Notes under the pieces: model-generated
Told to the model about the DNA's origin: nothing
What the model saw: only the letters and a program-made list of their open reading frames with translations
Database searches by the model: none
Origin: Turbatrix aceti
Taxonomy: Eukaryota; Nematoda; Chromadorea; Rhabditida; Panagrolaimidae
Assembly (NCBI GenBank): GCA_963969345.1
Contig: OZ017767.1
Location: forward strand, 10,422,471 to 10,486,470
DNA: 64,000 bases
Direction: 5' to 3'
Position numbers and translations under genes: made by a program
In this document: positions 1-10,314 of the stretch, one piece after another
Numbering within the stretch: position 1 is the first letter of the stretch
How the letters are laid out: each line of letters starts with the position of its first letter

Positions 1-1035
1 CTCATTATCGGTTCTTCCGGAACGTAATCGTAAGACTGGGGGATCCAAGTTCGATGACGGTATCCAGGAGGATTGCCAAATTCAATGAATCTCAGGGGAA
101 CCATGTTTCGTAAGTATCGGGGAGGAGGAACGTATTCCCGGTGAGTCGGGACTTCAGAAGTCAGGTAATCACGGGAGGAAGGCGTTGTATCGGATGGAGA
201 GTAGGAAGACAGGCTTCGACGACGACTTGATGGGGGAATGTATCCGCGACGAGATTCTGTCTCGTAGTTTTCGAAGGGATCGATGCTGAAGGCGTCGGCG
301 AAGGAATTGGACAGACTGTCTACGAGTTGACGTCCTTGGTAGGGGTTTTTTTCGACCGGTGGATAGTCTATTTCGGTGGGGATGTACGACATTCGGGGGT
401 AGTACTCGGGTCCTGAAGGGAATTGTGGTAGAAATTATGATTTTCGCTTCGAGACCCAAAATTTGTTTTCAGGATTTTGGAGGTTAGAAAGGTTAGAGAT
501 CGTTTTAAAGTTCAAAAACACCAAAAAAGGAATTCTGCTGAAAAAAATTCAAAAACGTGATTTCCCGGCAAAAATTGAATTTTCGCTTCGAGACCATACA
601 AACTTTATTTTAGAGATTTCGAGCAAAAATTTTATTTTCAAAAGTTAAAAATCGTTTCGAGAATAAAAAAAACATTTTGAACTCAAAAAAAAATTCAAAA
701 ACGTGATTTCCGGCAAAATTTTTTTTTCGCTTTGAGACAAAAAAAAAATTTTTTTAGCAAAATAAGTGTTTTCAAAGGTTGAAGATCGTATTTAGAATGA
801 AAAACACGAAAAAAGTACCTTCTAAAGTCAAAAAGTTCAAACAAGTGATTTCCCGGCAGAAAAAAAATTTCCCTCCGAGACAGCAAAACCAACCATCATT
901 TGGATAACCATCAAGACTGCTTCGATAAGGACCACTCACTCCACGCTGCAGTACCGACGATGTCACAGGTGACGAAGAAGCTAGGATCAACGCTACTACG
1001 ACTAGGGAACTAGAACTACGCATGCGACGTAGCAT
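1..1035 (-). CDS. Secreted Tyr/Pro/Ser-rich protein, C-terminus beyond window
   Basis: Two exons are visible: 1035-894 and 412-1, continuing off the left edge. The ATG at 1035-1033 opens a signal peptide (MLRRMRSSSSLVVVALILAS, then SSPVTSS). The junction GATG|GTTGGT to CTTCAG|GACCC is phase 1 on both sides and gives a glycine codon. The rest is rich in Tyr, Pro, Arg and Ser with no cysteine, for example RGYIPPSSRRRSLSSYSPSD. I do not recognise a family. A secreted, possibly cuticular or extracellular-matrix role is inferred from composition and from the TATA box 48 bp upstream, an arrangement shared here with the collagen genes. The intron carries a tandem repeat. Start and splice phase are well supported; function is not. 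Confidence 0.7.
430..885. repeat. Intronic tandem repeat, about 145-bp unit, three copies
   Basis: A block reading approximately CAAAAACGTGATTTCCCGGC, followed by a poly-purine run and then TTTCGCTTCGAGACC, recurs near 549-593, 690-737 and 838-880, with a partial copy of its end near 440-458. Copies diverge mainly in the length of A/T runs. The block lies wholly inside the intron of the secreted-protein gene. Confidence 0.7.
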
Positions 1036-1082
1036 GATTTCGGTGAAGCAAATAATTTGTGTTCTACACTGCTCGACTGGCA

Positions 1083-1090
1083 TTTATATA
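1083..1090 (-). promoter_or_regulatory. TATA box of the secreted-protein gene
   Basis: TATATAAA on the minus strand, 48 bp upstream of the ATG at 1035. It fits a transcript with a short untranslated leader. Confidence 0.55.
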
Positions 1091-2048
1091 CCACCACGAA
1101 CGCTAGCCAGTTGATCTGATCCAGTTAGCCGGCGAGTGACCACAGCACCGTAATGACGCATTTATCTTCTCCCTATCTTTCGTCCAACAGAGTTCCAGTT
1201 GCCATTCCATTCCGTTGATAATCTCCGTCGTCTTGTTGATGGACTCATCCTCGCTCAATGACTTCAAGGTAGCAAGAAACGTCTGCGAACTGTTTGTTGA
1301 TTTGTTCATAATTATGCCTGCGTTTTTATTGGAAAATTTTCAGAATTCACACTTCCCTGGGTGGTGACTGGAGGATCGATCACCGGAAAATTAATTCGTC
1401 ACCCATGAGATCATCACAAAACCACCACAGATAATAATAAATAAGATGATTCAGGCACAGAAAAACAAGCTTGCAAGATAAAATTTTTTTCCAGGAAAGG
1501 ATGCAATGACAGACAGACGAACGATGAATTACTAACAAAAAAGAAAAAATGCAGTAACCGCTACAAAAAAAAAGAACGTAACTTACATTCTTTCACATAT
1601 GTAAAGAGCAAGAAAGCGTCGTCCCGACGCGAAATGATGGACAGACAAAAAATAGCTTGCGAGAGAGTCATAGATCGCACGCACAGGTATACAAAACAGG
1701 GACGACCTCGTTTCTCTTCCCTCGTTGTGCGTCCGTCATGACACAAAAATAGAGAAAAAGAGAGAGAAAGCGAGCGCATCGATTTGTAATGCGCGCCTAC
1801 CACGTCGGTCCTGGCGCGGGTTACTCTTTGCGTTTGCAACGCGAACAAATGCAAAAACGCGGGAGAGAGAGAGACAGACGCTTGAAGCGAAATTGTGTTT
1901 GTTGTCTCGACACGCGTCAAATATATTCGTTTCGTGATCGCTTTTTTGTATTCTTTTTTGAAATGTTGTGGTATATTGAGTAATTAACGAGAAAATTGGT
2001 TGGATGAGGAACAATGAAAGGTGATTTCAGGATAATTGTTAGAATATC
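1091..2048. other. Intergenic region between divergent genes
   Basis: No convincing gene. It contains several overlapping short open frames in a purine/pyrimidine-biased stretch (1700-1900) that look like composition artefacts. Near the right end a splice-type acceptor GTGATTTCAG ends at 2030, 18 bp before the zinc-finger gene's ATG, and probably receives a spliced leader or a 5'-UTR exon. Confidence 0.5.
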
Positions 2049-5000
2049 ATGGCACGGAGGCGAACACGCGCGTCGTCATCCCGTACGACAACAAATTCAT
2101 CTTCAACAGGTCAGGAACAGATAATTGTCGAGCAGGAAACGGTGGAAGCTGCTGTCGTCGTTGAGGAAGAAGAAGAACAAGTTGTTCATGAAGGCGATGA
2201 GGGTGGCGAACCCATGGAGGAAGTCATCGATGAAGAAGCCCACCTCGTCGACGAACATGAACATGAAATTGACGAAACAACGAGCACGGAGGGACAAATG
2301 GTCGTACAAATCGATGTTGCCGGCATCAAAGATGAACCCATGACTGTTCCAGCCGGTGACGAAGCAGAGGTCCAGGTGGATGTCGAGTCCGAGGGAGATG
2401 GCCCTATCGCGGTCGACGACGACGCGCCACCATTGCTCATGCCAGAGAAAAACTCAGGACAGGAAGCTGCCCAACAGGCTGTCGAATACGTCGAGGATCC
2501 CAATGTGAGTGTTTTACGGTATTTTTATGAACTGTGCATTTTTAACGATTTTTTTTACGAATTTTACGGTATTTTTATAAACTGTGAATTTTTTTGCAGG
2601 CCGAATACGTCATCAACGGAGAATACGAAGAGTATTACGTCGACAAGGATGGCGAAGTCGTGGACGAGCAGGTTTGCTGCGGAGTCTGTGGAGAAGTCAT
2701 GCTGTACTCCATTTTGTCGAACGAACACATACCAACTGTACATCCCGAGCTCCTGACCAACCAGGAATACGAAGAAGTCGGATATCAGGTTGGTTTTTGG
2801 GTTTTCTGAATTTTTTGGAGTGTTAGGATTTTTTTCATATTTTGTATTTTTTGATGTCGGCACGTTTTATTTTTTGTGGCCATTTTGGCGTTTTTTGAAG
2901 CGTTTTCAATTTTTTTTTCTTTTTTTTACAATTAATTTTTTTGCTTTTCGAGATTTTAAAAAAGTGCATTTTTTGGACCACACATGATACTGTGAACTTT
3001 TTTAGGGACCACCAACGGTTTTTAGATTTTTTTTAGAGTTTACAATTTTTTATGAGCATCAACGATGCGATTTTTTCCACTTTATTTTGGGGACGATGTT
3101 TTTTTTTTTTGTGAATTTTTTTTCGTATTTTTGACATTTTTTGTACTTTCCAGGAATGGACCGGTAAGGAAAAGTACGAAACCATCTACGATGACCCTTA
3201 CTACGTCGCGACGACCCAACGAAGCCAGAGACCGCTCCGCCGCGTATCCCAGATCCGAGTCAAGACCGCCACCATGTCTCTAGCCGAGCTTGAAGCCTCG
3301 CTGAAGAAGAAGATGATCGAAAAGCTGGGTCGACCGGTGCCGGTGAGTCTCGTCGACAAACAACACGCTCGATGCGGCATCTGCAACGCGGTTGTCTCGC
3401 TCAACAAGAAATTCGAAATCGTACATTTGGTGCGGCATTTCAATGCCTGGCATCCGTCGGCTCACAAGTGTGCTGGTACCTGGGGAGCGGTAAGTGGAGG
3501 ATTTTTTTTGGGGTTGGGTTTTTTGGCAAAAATAATTTAATTTAATTTGGGGTTTTTGGACGGTTTTTATGCCAGAATTATACGTTTTTTAGATTTTGAC
3601 GGTTTTGGGCAAAAATTATTTGTTTTTGGTTTTTTGTACGGTTTTATAAGCCAATTTTTTTAGCCTCTCGGTCCGGGTTACGCGAAACCACTCTGCGGCA
3701 CGGATATTGCCGTAATCGATACCGCCATCGGTGCCCATGACAACCTGCAGTGCATCTGGTGTGGCATGTTCATGGATGCCGCCGCGGTTGGCATGCACTT
3801 CCACGAAGTCCATCCAAATGAAATTGAGGTTCCAAAGTGCAATTTGTGCTTGCAGGTTTGTTTTTGACTTTGAAAAAAATTTTTTTTTGTGCATGATAAA
3901 TAGTTTTGTGCTTTTTTTCAGGAAGTGATCATCAACGCGCGATTGCGGGAACGATTCGAGGAAAACTTCAGCATTACGATGCCCGACGAACGTCACTATC
4001 ACTGCGAACAGCTCAACTCGACTCACCTGACCGAGGCTTCGCTCGAGAAAGGTAAAAAAAATTATTTTTGGTCCCGGGTGGAAAATTACAGTTTTTTTCT
4101 ATTTTCAGCGATCGCGCGATATATGAAACGCAAGCAGAGCGGCGCAACCAACGAATCCGACGACGAAGACGGTGACGAGGAAATAGAGTCCCAAAAAGGC
4201 CCGGCTAATTACAGTAACAGTCGAATGGCCTTCGGACGACGCTCCAAGCCCAAGCGGCACTTTGTCATGCCCTCCCTCCGCCAGGCCGTGCCATCCGACA
4301 GCCAATTCGTTGAGCCGATCTCAGATTGCCACTGGAAGTGCAAACTCTGCGAGGCGGATATCCTGGCGGCTGTTATCAGCGCCGGAACGATCAAACACTA
4401 CCGAGAAAAGCACCCAGACAGACTCCAGGAATGCCAGATGGAAGTCTGCAAAGTTCGACTCGCGCGATTGTCGGATGGATGCATGGAATTCCTTTCGCCG
4501 ACGGAAATTGAGTGCCTCGTCTGTCACATGACCTACCCTCTGCACAAGCCGTTCAACATGTGCCGCGCGGTGAGACACCTCAAAGCCAAGCACCCCCAGC
4601 ACATGCCGGAGTACGACGGAACCTCTTCGAAATCAGAGCCTCCGATCAAGAGAAAACGCTACGGCGTACCCCACTACGATAGCCTCGCCATGATCCCGGG
4701 TGACGAGGATACGACTGCCGATGTTTCGCATAAGTACGTTATCCAGGATCAAGCCGTGCTGGACGAGCTCAGGGAGAGGTACAAAGTGCCGTTCACCAAG
4801 GTACTGAACGTCCAGACAACGACTGGCGATTCTATTTACATCCTCGTCAACGACGACGCTCATATCACCCAGGAATCGCTGAATCAGGTGGTCCAACAGG
4901 TGGAGGCCAGCGAACCTCAGTATGATGGATCTCCGTATGTGGTTCAGTACGCGCCCCAGACAATGGACGACACGATCTACGAGAAACAGGTGAAGCAGGA

Positions 5001-5343
5001 AGTCGAGGACACGGATGACTACGCTATGGCTGCTGCTGGCGGGGGACAGGTCGTCGATGGCGAGGAAGAAGGAGAGGAAGGTGTGGCTGTCGAAGGCACC
5101 AGCGAGGAACAGGTCCAGGGCCAGCACGGGCAGGAAGAAGGCGAAGAACAGCACGTCGTCGAAGGAGAAGAAGTAGAAGAACAAGGTGAGGAAATCGCCC
5201 AGGAGCAGGAACACCCAGACGATGGATCCGGCCTCGCCGAAGGCTACATCGAGGCTGAAGGTGAGGGTGAGGAAGTCGAAGGTGAGGAAGGCGAAGAAGA
5301 AGTGCTTCCCCCACCGGTCATCGAAGAACTTTCGACCGACTAA
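2049..5343 (+). CDS. Zinc-finger-like nuclear protein with acidic tail, 845 aa
   Basis: Six exons: 2049-2504, 2600-2788, 3154-3489, 3664-3855, 3922-4051 and 4109-5343. All have GT-AG junctions that keep frame. The N-terminus is basic (MARRRTRASSSRTTTNSS), followed by an acidic Glu/Val stretch. At least five Cys/His clusters of C2H2 spacing follow: CGVC near residue 180, CGIC with distal His near 290, CIWC with HFHEVH near 360, CKLC with HYREKH near 512, and CLVC with HLKAKH near 570. The last 150 residues are very Glu/Gly-rich. Fingers are atypical, with long C-to-H spacing. Role as a DNA- or chromatin-binding protein is inferred from these clusters. I do not recognise an orthologue name. The exon model is strong. 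Confidence 0.75.
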
Positions 5344-5920
5344 CTCCCTCCACGTCACCCCCAAAAAAATCCTTCCAAGAAGACAGCAGTTGCACAGAAA
5401 TTTTTTCAATTTGTCCGCCGTCCTAAATTTTTTTTGGTTTGTTCGTTTTTGTATTTGTCACAATAGCTACCTATGTACCTTTTTTTCTGTACACAACATG
5501 ACTGATTGATTGATTGGTTTTTTTGTCCCTCCCCTCCTCGCCCAATTGTTTTTTTTTCAGGTGTGAGTTTTTTTTTAAATTGTTGTTTTTTTTGTGTTTA
5601 TCGATCAAATCCATCGTTCTCTCGCTTTTTGTCTTTTTTATAAAAGTAAAATTGTTCTGTGAATTGATTTTTGTACTGTAACTAATTGGATCCATTTTTG
5701 TTTGTTTACCGTATTTTTTGCCTTTTGTGAAAAAACACACTTTTTGTATTTGTTTTTTTGTTGCATTAATACAGTACACACACGATACGTGTGTGATTGA
5801 TCGTAACTTTGAAAGATGAAAAGATTTCATGCCAGGAGGGTAAAAAGTGATTTTCGTGTCGGGACCAATTTTTATTATCAAAAAACGGCTAAAGCTACAA
5901 AACTCAACAAAAACAATCTC
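5344..5920. other. Convergent 3' ends of the zinc-finger and RRM genes
   Basis: T-rich sequence following both stop codons. I see no gene. Frames read here on the minus strand are low-complexity Lys/Asn strings made by poly-T. Confidence 0.5.
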
Positions 5921-6351
5921 CTACTTAGCCTGAGTCTTGGCATGATGCTTTGGAGCACTCCGGGGCTCCTCCTGATGTTTGACAAACAGCAGACGATTAT
6001 CCAGTCTTGGACGTCGAATATCCTCGGTTGCTTCGATAGCCGATGTCTTTGACTTGAAATGGACAAATCCGTATCCCTGGTGAACGCCTTGTTTCATGTC
6101 GAGTGGAAGGTGAACACGAATGACTTCGCCGTATTTTGAAAAGTAGTCTTTGACGTTACCTAAAAATTTGAAAAAAAACAATGATAGGTAGTATAAAAAC
6201 GACAAAAAGTATCGTAACTAAATTCAGGATAGAAAAAATAGAACGTACCTTCTCCGGAAATAAAACTGATGTTTCGAACGTAAACTGGATACGATATTTC
6301 CTGACTTTTACCGGCTACATGCCTGAGCAGACGGGCTATCGATGCTCTCAT
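5921..6351 (-). CDS. SLIRP-like mitochondrial RRM protein (second copy), 113 aa
   Basis: Exons 6351-6249 and 6159-5921 join in phase 1. The ATG at 6351 lies 36 bp after an acceptor (TTTTTTTCAG, AG at 6389-6388) that probably takes a spliced leader. A short basic N-terminus (MRASIARLLRHV) resembles a mitochondrial presequence. One RRM follows: RNP2-like VYVRNIS, then VKDYFSKYGEV, and RNP1-like GYGFVHF. The tail is basic. Whole length equals one RRM plus extensions, as in SLIRP, which binds mitochondrial mRNAs with LRPPRC in animals. The gene lies just downstream of another SLIRP-like gene in the same direction, so an operon is possible. Family is fairly sure, exact orthology less so. Confidence 0.7.
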
Positions 6352-6724
6352 TGCGTAACCTTTAAAATGGCCTAAATCACAAAAATCCTGAAAAAAATGG
6401 GCGTAAAATAACATTTTCGGTTAAAAACCGCTGGAAAATGTTCAAAATCGATTTTGCAACCTCAATTTATGTAAAAAAACCTCTAAAACATCTAGAAAAA
6501 GAAAGAAAAAGTGAAGAGCAAAAATATAGGCATGAAAACCGAGAAGGTGGTGTCAGAGTGATCGTAAGAAAAATAATCGTCGTAAACGATAGAGAAGAGC
6601 GAAGAAAACCTCTTCGGTATCCATCAGACAAATCGACCAGACCCATAGTTGGTCAATTTGTTTGTTGCATATGTACATCAAAATAAGTCAGTAGTGGGGG
6701 CGGCAACGATGAGATGAGCGGCGT

Positions 6725-7120
6725 CTACATCGTCAAAAACTTCTTTTTTGATGACATTGGCATAAAAAATTCGATTCCGACAACATCGCCGTCGATGATG
6801 TGTGGTCGGCTTTGGATGGCGGCGGCTGCGCCCTCGGGCTTTGCGAACTTGACAGAAGCGAACCCGCGATGAAGGCCGGTTTCTGCGTCCTGAAAATTGA
6901 AAAAAAAGAAAAATAGGGGAAAAATAATAAAAAAACTCACAAAAAACATGCGAACATTTTCAACCTTGCCAAATCGACTGAAATACTTTTCGACCTGTTG
7001 CTTGCCGGTGATCCACTTGACGTGCGTCAGGTAGACGGTCTGCTGGGCTGATGAAAAGGCTATCGAATCCCTGGGTAGAAGCCTGGATACGCCGGTGAAG
7101 AGGGTTTTTGCCAGATGCAT
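6725..7120 (-). CDS. SLIRP-like mitochondrial RRM protein (first copy), 111 aa
   Basis: Exons 7120-6941 and 6889-6725, joined in phase 0 at TTT|GTGAGT and TTTTCAG|GAC. The ATG is 5 bp after a splice-type acceptor (CTGATTTAG at about 7126), pointing to trans-splicing. An N-terminal Arg/Ser region could be a mitochondrial presequence. The RRM contains VEKYFSRFGKVENVRMFF, then ETGLHRGFASVKF as RNP1 and HIIDGDVV, a combination close to that of vertebrate SLIRP (ETGFHRG and HIIDG are remembered as characteristic). The open frame reads through the 51-nt intron, so an unspliced 131-aa reading also exists, but the splice restores the RRM. Better SLIRP match than its downstream neighbour. Confidence 0.75.
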   Translation of the reverse strand: MHLAKTLFTGVSRLLPRDSIAFSSAQQTVYLTHVKWITGKQQVEKYFSRFGKVENVRMFFVSFFIIFPLFFFFFNFQDAETGLHRGFASVKFAKPEGAAAAIQSRPHIIDGDVVGIEFFMPMSSKKKFLTM

Positions 7121-7723
7121 TTCTTCTAAATCAGAGAAAAATCAGAGAATAAAATTGTGTTTTACGATGCAAAATAGATACATACATAAAACGCAAACGT
7201 AAACTGTTATCACGCCGAAATGAAAAAAATAACCACGCAAAAACGACTCAAGCTCCGGGCATGTGAACGTAATCTATATTTTTGTTCTTCCTTCGCTCGA
7301 GCAAAGCAGCATCATGATGATCGTTACTGAAAGTCTCAAAAGTTGGTCACAAGGCGAAAATTTCGCGAAAACCCCACTCTTGGCAAAGTGCGACACAACA
7401 GACATTTTTTTTCTGTCTGACAAAAAATTGTGCAATTTTGTTAGTTTTGACCTCTGTGGAACGCTTCTTTCACCAACAATCTTGTTTTTCGCATTTTGGG
7501 TATTCCCGGTTTAGTCCTCGAAGACTCAGTCGGGGTTTTCCGATCGGCCGCAGTCGGTTTTCAGTCGGGGTTTTGATAACCTGTTTTATATACCTTGGCG
7601 TCATCGTCGGCGTGGCCTAGTCTTAGTCTATCTTTTTTTCATTGAGAGTCCCGTTCATTTTTTTCAGACGCGTGGCAGTGACAGACAACGTCCGTTACTC
7701 TTTTCCGTCAGAACAGACAAATC
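7121..7723. other. Divergent promoter region, SLIRP-like gene and seryl-tRNA synthetase
   Basis: No gene seen. A repeated CAGTCGGGGTTTT / CAGTCGGTTTT motif lies near 7530-7580. A strong acceptor (CATTTTTTTCAG ending at 7667) precedes the synthetase ATG by 56 bp and is the likely spliced-leader site. Confidence 0.5.
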
Positions 7724-10314
7724 ATGGTTTTGAACATTGACTTGTTTCGCGTAAACAAGCCTGATGGCAATCCGGATTTGGTGAGGCTATCTCAGCGCAA
7801 TCGATACGCCGATGAGACTCTGGTTGACAAGGTTATTGCCTATGACGAGGACTGGATTAAGGGTGAGTGTAGGACGTTCAGAAATACGATTTACGATGAA
7901 AAAACTAAATTTCTGGGGTTCTTACGGTTTTTTTTTATTGTTAGGCCTAAAATTTTTGTTTTTTATTTAGAGCGCTTCTTGCTCGACATCTGGAACCGTC
8001 AACGAAATGTCTGCAACAAGGCTCTCGGCGAGAAGTACAAGGTTTGTGAAATTTGTTGAAAGTAGTTGTTTTGTGGTTTTTACGGTCATTTTTTTCAGAA
8101 AAAGGAAAAACCCACGTTGAACAATATTATTCCCGACGATCTGGTTGACAAGTTGGATGAAGTTACGATTGATGACCTGAAGGTAAGTTTTTGTGCACAT
8201 TCTTTTTTTTTTGTTTTTGGGTCCAAATTTTAGGCAAAATGTAATATTTTTTGTCTAAATTGGCATTTTTTGGCCAAAATTGAACAATTTGAATTTTACT
8301 CCTGAATAGGTTTTTTTTGGCCAAAATTCACATTTTTTACCTGTAATTTACATTTTTTGATCAAAATCGTTATCATTTTTGGATTTTTTAGTCCCTGGAA
8401 ATAAACCAAATCGTCACGATCCGAAACTACGTTGAATCATCCATCGAACTGACCAAATCCAAGGTTGATAAACTCGAACGCTTACGTAATTCCACGCTTG
8501 CGCTCATTGGCAACCTTCTGCACGACTCCGTCCCCGTCAGCGACGATGAAGCCAACAATCGCGTCGAGCGCACGTTTGGCGACATTGAATCCCGCAAGAA
8601 GTACTCTCACGTCGATCTCGTCGTCATGATCGATGGCTTCGACGGCGATCGTGGCACTGCCGTCGCCGGGGGTCGAGGATATTTCCTCCGTGGTCCTCTG
8701 GTCTTCCTCGAGCAGGCTGTCATCCAGCTCGCTCTTCGCATCCTCTCTGCCAACGGGTTCACTCCTCTGTACACCCCATTTTTCATGCGGAAGGACGTCA
8801 TGCAGGAAGTCGCCCAGCTCAGCCAGTTCGACGATGAACTTTACAAGGTAAGTAAAACAAAATTGACCTTCAACGGGACCTTCGACGTCTTCAACGGGAC
8901 CTTCGAAGGTCAATTAAAAAAACATTTTTTTGCTTCCGCACGTTTTAAAAATAATATTTTCTCTTCAACGGGACCTTCGTTGTCTTCAACGGGACCTTCG
9001 TAGGTCAATTAAAAAACATTTTTTTGCTTCCGAGCGTTTCAAAAATAATATTTTCTCTTCAACGGCACCTTCGACGGCTTCAACGGGACCTTCGACGGCT
9101 TCAACGGGACCTTCGAAGGTTCACTTAAAAACATTTTTTGCATCCCATCAGTTCGGAAATACAATTTTTCTTGCATTTTAGGTCAGTGGAAAGGGCACTG
9201 AGAACCCAGATGACGAATCGACGGACGAAAAGTACCTGATCGCGACCTCCGAGCAGCCGATCGCGGCCTACCACCGGAACGAGTGGCTCAACCCTGCGGA
9301 TCTTCCCCTCAAATACGCCGGCCTGTCGACCTGCTTCCGACAGGAAGTCGGCAGCCACGGACGTGATACCCGCGGCATCTTCCGCGTTCATCAGTTCGAA
9401 AAGGTCGAACAGTTTGTCGTTTGCTCTCCCAACGACAACGAATCGTGGCAGCACTTTGATGAGGTTGGTTTTTTACCGTTAAATTTTGTTTTCTATAATT
9501 TTTTCTCTAAAAATTCAATTCAAAAAATGACACTGGAAACGATAAATATATGGTTTTATAGACACTTTGATCCAAAATTTGAAAAAAATAGCCAGCATGC
9601 TTTTACCAAAAATAAAAAATAAAAAAATAGCGCTGTTAACGAAAAATTTTGCGTTTTTGTACATTTTTTACAGAAAATTTTACAAGTAACGTTTTTTGAA
9701 CTTTTTTTATGAATTTCATTTTTTTACGTTTTTTTACATTTTATAAAAAATAAACTTCAATTTTAAAATTTGTAAAAAAGTCTTTTTTTGCTCAATTTTT
9801 CCTATTTTGACCATTTTCCTTCAGATGATCGCCAACTCGGAAGCATTCTGCCAAGCCCTTGGCCTACCGTACCAGGTCGTTGCCATTGTCTCGGGCGAGT
9901 TGAACAACGCTGCCTCGAAGAAGCTGGATCTCGAAGCTTGGTTCCCCGGCAGCGGTGCATACCGTGAACTTGTCTCGTGCTCCAACTGCCTGGACTACCA
10001 GGCACGTAGTCTCAAGGTTCGCTACGGTCAGACCAAGAAGCAGAACGAAGACGTGAGTTTTCTTAAAATCAAAAAAAATCTTATATTTACGTTTATTTTT
10101 TTTGCAGACACCCTTCGTCCACATGCTGAATGCGACGATGTGTGCTACGACCCGTGTGCTATGCGCGATCCTCGAAAACAACCAGACAGAAGACGGAATT
10201 CTCGTTCCAGAAGCTCTTAAGGATTTCATGCCTGAGCCGTACAAGGACAAGATCCCCTTCGTCAAGCCTGCGCCCATCGAGCAGATTGAGGACAAGAAGA
10301 AGGGTAAGAAGTAA
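7724..10314 (+). CDS. sars-1: Seryl-tRNA synthetase, cytosolic, 488 aa
   Basis: Seven exons: 7724-7862, 7971-8041, 8099-8182, 8392-8847, 9182-9463, 9825-10052 and 10108-10314. All junctions preserve frame. The protein charges tRNA-Ser with serine. It starts with the typical [20 protein letters not shown], continues through the N-terminal coiled-coil arm, then class II motif 1 ([20 protein letters not shown]), motif 2 ([20 protein letters not shown]) and motif 3 region ([15 protein letters not shown]). The Lys-rich C-terminus (EDKKKGKK) is that of the eukaryotic cytosolic enzyme, although shorter than in vertebrates. Nothing essential appears missing. The symbol is the nematode convention for this enzyme. 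Confidence 0.95.
8866..9122. repeat. Nested minisatellite in seryl-tRNA synthetase intron 4
   Basis: A unit of about 110 bp occurs two and a half times. Each begins with two or three copies of an 18-bp block (CTTCAACGGGACCTTCGA with variants), then a GACCTTCGAAGGTC-type palindrome, then an A/T-rich stretch containing CATTTTTTTGCTTCC and AATAATATTTTCTC. Confidence 0.85.

Noticed and set aside
1103..1309. 68-aa minus-strand frame upstream of the secreted-protein gene
   Set aside because: It lies upstream of that gene's TATA box, has no promoter or splice signal of its own and no recognisable features.
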